Assembly: GCF_000374065.1 (NCBI RefSeq)
Contig: NZ_KB893273.1
Span: forward strand, 1-49,397
From: Spirosoma luteum DSM 19990
GTDB taxonomy: Bacteria > Bacteroidota > Bacteroidia > Cytophagales > Spirosomataceae
Length of the DNA: 49,397 nt
Direction of reading: 5' to 3'
A program made the position numbers and the translations under genes. Shown here one piece after another: positions 43,376-49,397 of this stretch (its first letter is position 1; every line of letters begins with the position of its first letter). A model generated the notes under the pieces. That model made no database searches. It had not been told where the DNA came from and saw nothing but the letters and a program-made list of their open reading frames with translations.

Positions 43376-44110
43376 CTAATTATTTTTTGGGCTACATGTC
43401 ATGTTAGATGTGCAGCCGTTTCTGGCTTTTTACCAACCCGGCGTAAAACCCATCATACGAATAACATTGAATAGTTTACATAGTTTGCTCCCTTGATGGC
43501 CAGGCTTAATCCCAGCGCCCCGCCAATGAGCGACTGCCGTCGGCGGGGTGAAGTGTCAAAACTACCTGATAGAAACGCATTCCCGTGGCAACAATGCCAA
43601 GTGCCGCCATGACCAATTGATTTATCTGAAGCGGCTTTTTTCGAGCGTGATTATTTCAGCACACCTGGCCCTACAAGCATTGACCTGGCTTTACGACGAA
43701 CAGCAGATCCAGTGGCAAATCTGGCCGCTTCGTTCAGGTACAATACGCTTGTTTGTTGTTGAAGAGTAGTCATTGACACGGGCCACCGGGGGGCAGGGCT
43801 GTGGCAGTTGGACTACCAGTACCAGTGTACTTAGTCCACGCTGTTTGTTAGGACGTGTTGGCGAATTGACCAGTAAAATCATAGCAACGGCTAATTAGAC
43901 AAGCTGCGTTCCTGATTTGATAAGGAAAGGCACGTTTATCTTCAACCAATAACCGCCCGCTCATCTGTTGGCTAAATTAGTAGCCAGATTAGGACATGTT
44001 CGAATAGCGATAGCCCATAAAAAAGATGTCCACTGACTATTTGTGTAACTCAGATCAAGTTAATACCAGCCCTATCAATGGCTTTTTTGTATACCTTATA
44101 GTAGATTTTA
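43376..44110. other. Gene-poor region with frame debris
   Basis: No intact gene is visible between the metal operon and the relic at 44.1 kb. A 73-codon frame (43548-43769, plus) has a coherent C-terminal helix (ALQALTWLYDEQQIQWQIW), possibly the end of a broken gene, but has no family match that I can see. A GC hairpin (CCCGCC ... GGCGGG) lies near 43520-43546. Confidence 0.5.
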
Positions 44111-44362
44111 GTGATTATTGCCCTATCGCGGCCGTTCTATCAGCAAATGCTCGCCCGGCTTAACCAGATGATTATTTGAGGTAACCGTTATAAGATAGCC
44201 GTCTATGTCCATTTAACTACCGGTCTGCCAGTCAGCGAAATGAGCCTGGTGGAGGCCAACCAAGAAGATGTTGTTTTAGCCTTCAACGTTATGTTTAAGC
44301 GCAATAACCCCGAATCGGAATGGCTATTGGTGACTCCCCTTACCTTTACGGATGATCGGTAA
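44111..44362 (+). pseudogene. Small broken gene with one in-frame stop
   Basis: From 44111 the frame encodes VIIALSRPFYQQMLARLNQMII, hits TGA at 44177-44179, then continues coherently (YKIAVYVHLTTGLPVSEMSL ... LLVTPLTFTDDR) to TAA at 44362. The protein-like composition on both sides of the single stop suggests a recently inactivated small gene. Family unknown. Confidence 0.35.
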
Positions 44363-44470
44363 CGCTACCCAATGAGCCTAGTGATGAGGTCATGTTGGTC
44401 TGGTTAAATAAGGGATTGATCGAACCTAAAAATAGGCTGTTTACTTACCTTTCCAGAAAAAATACGTCGA

Positions 44471-47400
44471 ATGCGCCTTCTTTGTCTGGTATTCTGTTTA
44501 CAGCCTTTTTTTAGCTTCGCTCAACTTAAGGGCTGGCAGGAAATCACCATATCCGAAGGCTTGTCGCAAGGCATGATCTATGATCTCAAACAAGATCATA
44601 AGGGCTTCATTTGGGCCGCTACTAAAGACGGACTGAATCGCTATGATGGCTACAATTTCACCGTTTTTACCCACAATGTTAATAACAAGTACAGCCTGTC
44701 GTCCAATGCCTGTTCTACCTTACTGGTTGATCGTCATGGGCGCTTATGGATAGGAACGTTAAACCGGGGACTCAATCTATATGATGAGCGAACGCAACGG
44801 TTCTACCCTGTCGACATGAGTGATCCGGCTTTTCCTGACGCCGGAAATTATGAGATTAGTTTGTTGGCAGAAGATCCGGAAGGTAACATCTGGGTAGGCA
44901 CCAGTCAGAATAAACTCGTTAAAATTACCTTGTCTGATTCGCTACGCAACGGTTTTCCCCAGCAGGCTGATGCTACGCCCCAGGTTCGATTCAGCCGATT
45001 TTCATTTCCATTACATGGAGTAAGCAGTGGTAGCGCGCCGACACGGATTAGCTTTCATAATGATGGTCAGGCGGTGGTCAGTGCTGCCAGAGAGTTATAC
45101 ACACTGAACTGGCGGAAGCCGAAACCTGCCAGCTATTCGCAAATCAAACGCTTTGGCTCATTGGCCACGCTGTTTAAGGCAACACCAGATGGGCAACAAC
45201 CTGACTACTGGTTTGGATTTAGTGCGGATACACTCGTTGGCTGGCAACAGACCAGACGAAAGGTTATCAGGAGGCCACCTGCAAAAAACATCAATGTATA
45301 TCTGGATGAAATTGATGACCATACTGTAGCCGTAGCAACGCCAGACTTTTTGTGGCTTTTGTCGCCTGCTCAACTCTATGCCCAGGATAGCCTGTCGGCC
45401 CGCAATGCGTTTGCCGTTATGCCGCCGAATCTATTTGGCGTTACGAAACTCCTCATTGACCGAACGGGCAATATCTGGGTGGGTACAGCAGGCTATGGTC
45501 TGCGTAAATTTAGTCCCCGTATCAAGCAGTTTAAAACCTACCTGCCCAATATCTCCCTCTCGTACTTATTTCAGGATAAACAGGGGCAGACCTATGTTCG
45601 GAGTCAGTTCGACTTTGGACGGTTAGACCGTTCCAACAATCGCCGAACCCCTTTTTTAATTAAAAGCGGCATAACGTTAGGTGAACGGCCCGCTTACATC
45701 ATTCAGGATCATAAGGGATTTTTCTGGGCATCCATGGTTAACGATCAGGCCGATCCTCCTGCTCATCGACTCGTTAAGTTTTCAACGAATTGGCAACAAC
45801 TCAAAACCTATTTGCTGCCGCCTGGCATTGCCTTTGGTTTTTATGGGAACCAAACCCGGGAAGACAAAGCCGGAAATCTCTGGATCGGGGCGACGAATGG
45901 TAAGCTCTTAAAGTTCGACCCGGCAACAGAAACCTTTACTGTCTTTTCTTACCAGCGTTTGCTACCCAGGCAGGCTGCCGAGATAGAGACATACTCCCTG
46001 TATTTCGATGGGGCCGGTACGGGCTGGATTGGTACACGGAGTGGTCTTATCCGGGTCAATCATCCGCAGTCAACGCCGTCTTTTACGATCTACAAAAACG
46101 ATAGTACTAAACCTGAAAGCCTGAGCAACGATTTTGTGTCAAGTACAATCGACGATCCTGATCGGCCGGACAACTACCTCTGGATAAGTACGAAAGGGGG
46201 CGGGTTGGATCGGTTCGAAAAACAAACAGGGCAGTTTCGGCATTTCACCGAAGCCCAGGGACTGCCCAACAAAGTGGTCTATGGCATCCTGACAGATGAG
46301 TTTAAAAATCTCTGGATGAGTACCAACCGGGGCCTGGCTCAGTTTAATCCCCGCACATTCAGGTTTCGTAAGTATACCAAAGCGGATGGGCTTCAGGATG
46401 ATGAATTCAATACGGGTTCGTTTCTTAAAACCGTATCAGGCGAGTTACTCTTTGGGGGCGTGAACGGGTTGACAGCGTTTCAGCCCAGAGACGTAGTCAC
46501 TACGGCTGCCGGATCGGCTCCCCAAGTCCATATCATTGGGCTGAAAATCAATAACGAAGCCGTTGCTGTGGGTGCCGCTAACGGCATTTTACCGGAAAGT
46601 ATTGAGGATACCCGACAACTCGATTTGTCGCATACCCAAAACTTACTGACCCTGGAATTTGCGCTGATGGACTATGCTAATTCGGCTAAAAATCAATATC
46701 GATACCGGCTGGCTGGTATCGATCAGAGCTGGGTAGAAGCTGGCACTAACCACTTCGCCAACTATGCCCAACTGCCCAGTGGCACCTATACGTTTGAGCT
46801 GGAAGGCTCTGCCAATGGGGAGATTTGGAGCAAAGCCGTCCCGTTAACAATTCAAATTCATCCACCCTATTACCGTACCTGGGGGGCGTATCTGCTCTAT
46901 TTCTTTGTACTGCTGCTCGTTGGTTGGCAACTGTACCTGTTCCAGAAACAACGATGGTTGTTGCAGCAACAGCTAACTCTTGAGCACAAAGAGGCCAGTC
47001 GATTAGCGGAGCTCGATGCACTTAAAACCCAGTTCTTTACCAATATCTCCCACGAATTTCGGACTCCTCTAACCTTGATCCTGAGCCCCATCATGGATCT
47101 GAAACGTAAACTGCCCTCCGAACCGGTACTGGAGATAATGGAGCGTAATGGTAACCGGTTGCTGAGTCTGATCAATCAGTTACTCGACCTAAGCAAGCTC
47201 GAAGCCAACCAACTGAATCCCGAACCCGAACCGGGCGACCTGGCTGTGTTTCTATGGACACTGACCAGAGCGTTTTCCTCCCTGGCAGAAAGTCGCCTGA
47301 TTCAGTTTTCTTTTACCCAGAACGCTGACAGTTGGTGGACCGAATTTGACCACGATCGAATCGAAAAAATAGTTACTAACCTGCTGTCAAACGCCCTTAA

Positions 47401-48655
47401 GTTTACTCCCCCCGGGAAGCAGGTTCAGATGCGGGTTGAGTATCCGCAATTGGGCCATTCGGCAGCGGTAAGGATCACTGTTGACGATACCGGTATTGGT
47501 ATTGCTCCTGATCAGTTGACACATATCTTCGAGCGTTTTTATCAGCGGTCATCCGATTCGGCCGACGGACAGATGAATCGTGCCTATGAGGGTACAGGTA
47601 TTGGGCTGGCCTTGGTGAAAGAACTAGTTCGGGTACTGGGCGGAGAGGTAAGCGTGACCAGTACGTTGGGGGTAGGAACAACCTTCACCCTATGGCTGCC
47701 CATGACGATCCTGGCCAAACCAGCCGGCATACCCCTGTCGGTAGATAGTGAAACAAGCCAACCCGCCCTATTGAACCTGCCGACCTCCATAGCCGACTTG
47801 GCGATATCCACGACGAGCGTCCAGCCCGGTACGGAAAATAGTCTGCTCATCATCGATGATAATGCCGATATCCGGGCTTATGTGCGCCGTATTTTTGAAA
47901 ACGAGTACCAGATTATCGAAGCCATGGATGGGCTTGAAGGGCTGGAACGGGTTACAGAGATGGTGCCTGACATCGTAATTTGTGATCTGATGATGCCCCG
48001 ACTTGATGGCTTCGGTTTTTGCCGAGCCCTGAAAACCCAGGAAGCCACCAGTCATATTCCGGTGGTGATGCTCACGGCCAAAACCACGCCCGGGGATCGG
48101 ATCACGGGCTTCGAACTAGGGGCTGACGATTATCTGACCAAACCCTTCAATCAGGCTGAACTTCGTGCCCGGGTACGCAACCTGATTGACCAGCAACAGC
48201 GGTTATTCCGGCGTATGGTAACGGACAATTCTGTTCCGCTCCTTACCAAAGGGACTGCTGAATCGGTTGACGTTGTTTTGCCGGTTAGTGAACAGAAATT
48301 TTTAGACCGGCTGTCGGTCGTAATCCATCAGCACATAAGTGATCCGGACTTCTCTGTCGAAATGCTTGCCGAAGGAGTCAACATGAGTCGGACGCAGCTA
48401 CACCGAAAACTGAAGGCGGTCACCAACCTGAACGCCACCCTTTTTATCCGCAATATTCGGCTGACGAAAGCTGCGGAGTTGCTGCATGCGGGAGAGAGCA
48501 ATGTAACTCAGGTAGCCTATGCCGTCGGGCTTGAAAATCTCTCCTACTTTGCCCGAGTGTTTCAGGAGCGCTACGGGGTAGTACCCTCTCAGTATAGTAA
48601 ATCAGCCGCAACCCTGGCAAATTCACAACGGAATGATCTTTCTAAAACAACCTGA
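44471..48655 (+). CDS. Hybrid two-component system regulator (sensor kinase + receiver + AraC HTH in one chain)
   Basis: A 1394-residue one-protein signalling system. A signal peptide (to ~FSFAQ, residue 18) leads into a periplasmic two-propeller sensor (repeated GFIWAATKDGLNRYDG, NIWVGT, LWIGT patterns, residues ~20-730) and a Y_Y_Y domain. A membrane helix (TWGAYLLYFFVLLLVGWQLY, ~802-821) follows, then HisKA (FTNISHEFRTPLTL, phosphorylated His861), HATPase (NLLSNALKFTP, GIGLALVKEL), a receiver (DDNADIR; Asp1172 in CDLMMPRLDG; Lys in YLTKPF) and a C-terminal AraC-type HTH. These regulators sense carbohydrate fragments and control nearby catabolic or secretion genes. The exported lectin-like gene downstream may be in its regulon. 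Confidence 0.96.
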   Translation: MRLLCLVFCLQPFFSFAQLKGWQEITISEGLSQGMIYDLKQDHKGFIWAATKDGLNRYDGYNFTVFTHNVNNKYSLSSNACSTLLVDRHGRLWIGTLNRGLNLYDERTQRFYPVDMSDPAFPDAGNYEISLLAEDPEGNIWVGTSQNKLVKITLSDSLRNGFPQQADATPQVRFSRFSFPLHGVSSGSAPTRISFHNDGQAVVSAARELYTLNWRKPKPASYSQIKRFGSLATLFKATPDGQQPDYWFGFSADTLVGWQQTRRKVIRRPPAKNINVYLDEIDDHTVAVATPDFLWLLSPAQLYAQDSLSARNAFAVMPPNLFGVTKLLIDRTGNIWVGTAGYGLRKFSPRIKQFKTYLPNISLSYLFQDKQGQTYVRSQFDFGRLDRSNNRRTPFLIKSGITLGERPAYIIQDHKGFFWASMVNDQADPPAHRLVKFSTNWQQLKTYLLPPGIAFGFYGNQTREDKAGNLWIGATNGKLLKFDPATETFTVFSYQRLLPRQAAEIETYSLYFDGAGTGWIGTRSGLIRVNHPQSTPSFTIYKNDSTKPESLSNDFVSSTIDDPDRPDNYLWISTKGGGLDRFEKQTGQFRHFTEAQGLPNKVVYGILTDEFKNLWMSTNRGLAQFNPRTFRFRKYTKADGLQDDEFNTGSFLKTVSGELLFGGVNGLTAFQPRDVVTTAAGSAPQVHIIGLKINNEAVAVGAANGILPESIEDTRQLDLSHTQNLLTLEFALMDYANSAKNQYRYRLAGIDQSWVEAGTNHFANYAQLPSGTYTFELEGSANGEIWSKAVPLTIQIHPPYYRTWGAYLLYFFVLLLVGWQLYLFQKQRWLLQQQLTLEHKEASRLAELDALKTQFFTNISHEFRTPLTLILSPIMDLKRKLPSEPVLEIMERNGNRLLSLINQLLDLSKLEANQLNPEPEPGDLAVFLWTLTRAFSSLAESRLIQFSFTQNADSWWTEFDHDRIEKIVTNLLSNALKFTPPGKQVQMRVEYPQLGHSAAVRITVDDTGIGIAPDQLTHIFERFYQRSSDSADGQMNRAYEGTGIGLALVKELVRVLGGEVSVTSTLGVGTTFTLWLPMTILAKPAGIPLSVDSETSQPALLNLPTSIADLAISTTSVQPGTENSLLIIDDNADIRAYVRRIFENEYQIIEAMDGLEGLERVTEMVPDIVICDLMMPRLDGFGFCRALKTQEATSHIPVVMLTAKTTPGDRITGFELGADDYLTKPFNQAELRARVRNLIDQQQRLFRRMVTDNSVPLLTKGTAESVDVVLPVSEQKFLDRLSVVIHQHISDPDFSVEMLAEGVNMSRTQLHRKLKAVTNLNATLFIRNIRLTKAAELLHAGESNVTQVAYAVGLENLSYFARVFQERYGVVPSQYSKSAATLANSQRNDLSKTT

Positions 48656-48864
48656 TTTCAGCTGCTTTTTGAGTAAAATGAAACGTGGTTGTTAATTATT
48701 GAAACGTGAGTGGCAGCGGTTAAGTGGGAATTGGCAGTACTTGCACCCGTATTTGACGATCATTTCGTTGCCTGTATCGATCCGCGTTGGAGTAGATAGT
48801 CAGGTGATTCGGGAGGCTATCGTTACGTGCGCTTTAGTCCCATTATCTAACCCATATTTACTTC

Positions 48865-49397
48865 ATGAATTCAATGTTTACGTACATCCAGAAGCTGTAT
48901 GCTACTGGCTACAGTCTTTTTATTGGCCTCCTTTGTTTGTTGGGGTGCCAAACCGTCGTTTTTGGTCTGTCACTACCGGCTGGACACAGCGCCATTGGTG
49001 AGAAGATAAAAATCAGATCCGGTGTTAACCAACCATCTGAAGCGGTCTTCTCACCTACACGAGCAGTAGCCCCCTCCTCGTCACCGGGTTCTGTTTCGGT
49101 GGTTGAAGCCAATAAGTGCTATCGACTCGTATCCCGGCTCAGTGGAAAAGTACTCGCCGTAAGCGGCACCGCCCAGAGCGACGGCGACCAACTTACCCAG
49201 CAAACCGATGCTACTAAACTGACCCAGGGCTGGCGCTTCACGGCCGCTGGCGGGGACTACTACAGCATTCAGGTGTTGTCTACCCAGAAAGGCATTCAGG
49301 TGGCCAACTCGTCAACGGCCGATGATGCTTTGCTGGAGCAATGGACCTATTGGGGGGGCGCTCATCAGCAGTGGCGGCTGGTGCGCAACGGGGAGGG
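48865..49397 (+). CDS. Exported ricin-lectin-type protein (3' truncated)
   Basis: From ATG 48865 (MNSMFTYIQKL; ATG 48874 also possible) the frame is open to the window edge. A hydrophobic leader (YSLFIGLLCLLGC) with a lipobox-like LLGC suggests a lipoprotein or secreted protein. A Ser/Pro-rich linker follows, then a ricin-B-type (beta-trefoil) carbohydrate-binding segment: KCYRLVSRLSGKVLAVSG ... QGWRFTAAGGDYYSIQ ... QWTYWGGAHQQWRLV, with QW-type repeats. Probably a glycan-binding enzyme or adhesin; any catalytic domain lies beyond the edge. It follows the hybrid regulator. Confidence 0.75.
   Translation, partial: MNSMFTYIQKLYATGYSLFIGLLCLLGCQTVVFGLSLPAGHSAIGEKIKIRSGVNQPSEAVFSPTRAVAPSSSPGSVSVVEANKCYRLVSRLSGKVLAVSGTAQSDGDQLTQQTDATKLTQGWRFTAAGGDYYSIQVLSTQKGIQVANSSTADDALLEQWTYWGGAHQQWRLVRNGE

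Noticed and set aside
48699..49001. 100-codon plus-strand frame before the lectin gene
   Set aside because: It overlaps the leader and start of the ricin-lectin frame (from 48865), which has a signal sequence and stays open to the edge.

Overview
The window looks like a chromosomal segment of a Cytophagales bacterium (Bacteroidota), probably close to Spirosoma. The signs are a type IX secretion (T9SS) sorting tail, many secreted FN3, FG-GAP and repeat proteins, a one-piece hybrid two-component regulator, the short Bacteroidetes form of ProS, an IS1-type element, a tmRNA tag ending in a Bacteroidetes-like NYA.AA, and intergenic hairpins built on stop codons. The genus is inferred from protein style only, because no marker such as 16S rRNA is present.

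Layout. (1) 0-10 kb holds surface and secreted proteins: a left-truncated metalloprotease/FN3 protein, a 16-residue-repeat beta-helix protein, a stand-alone response regulator, a small lipoprotein and a large FG-GAP/propeller protein. A collapsed relic of a DNA methyltransferase gene lies among them. (2) 10.2-21.6 kb is an accessory region: an intact MmeI/YeeA-like methyltransferase-nuclease, an A+T-rich gene with a nuclease-like motif, then a leftward block of phage-type Rep, small protein, HTH protein, a 489-residue unknown, a DUF4926 protein, a MazF-like toxin with its antitoxin, and a tyrosine integrase ending beside tRNA-Lys(UUU). I read this as an integrative element. Its tRNA-proximal end is visible and its far end is not located. 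(3) 21.7-39.3 kb is mostly core: folP, a DUF1599 gene, a MauE/DoxX-like gene, aroK, a FadL-like porin, proS, an SlyD-like FKBP, a bestrophin, an SDR, a GH63 glucosidase, a DUF6580 transporter with a possible cobalamin riboswitch, and ssrA (tmRNA). (4) 39.4-40.2 kb is a damaged IS1-family element. (5) 40.7-43.4 kb is a metal-efflux P-type ATPase with a small membrane partner. (6) 43.4-44.5 kb is gene debris. (7) 44.5 kb to the end holds a hybrid two-component regulator and a right-truncated ricin-lectin-type exported protein.

The most interesting signals are: (a) the methyltransferase fossil plus a 48-bp noncoding element shared by the fossil and intact loci; (b) a nuclease-like cargo gene lying between a Rep gene and a decayed copy of that Rep gene's 3' end; (c) two related 15-bp in-frame GC-rich insertions inside the IS1 transposase; (d) a perfect 23-bp hairpin that locks the start codon of the response regulator; (e) a series of long, junction-specific hairpins, most of them overlapping stop codons, in the core region.
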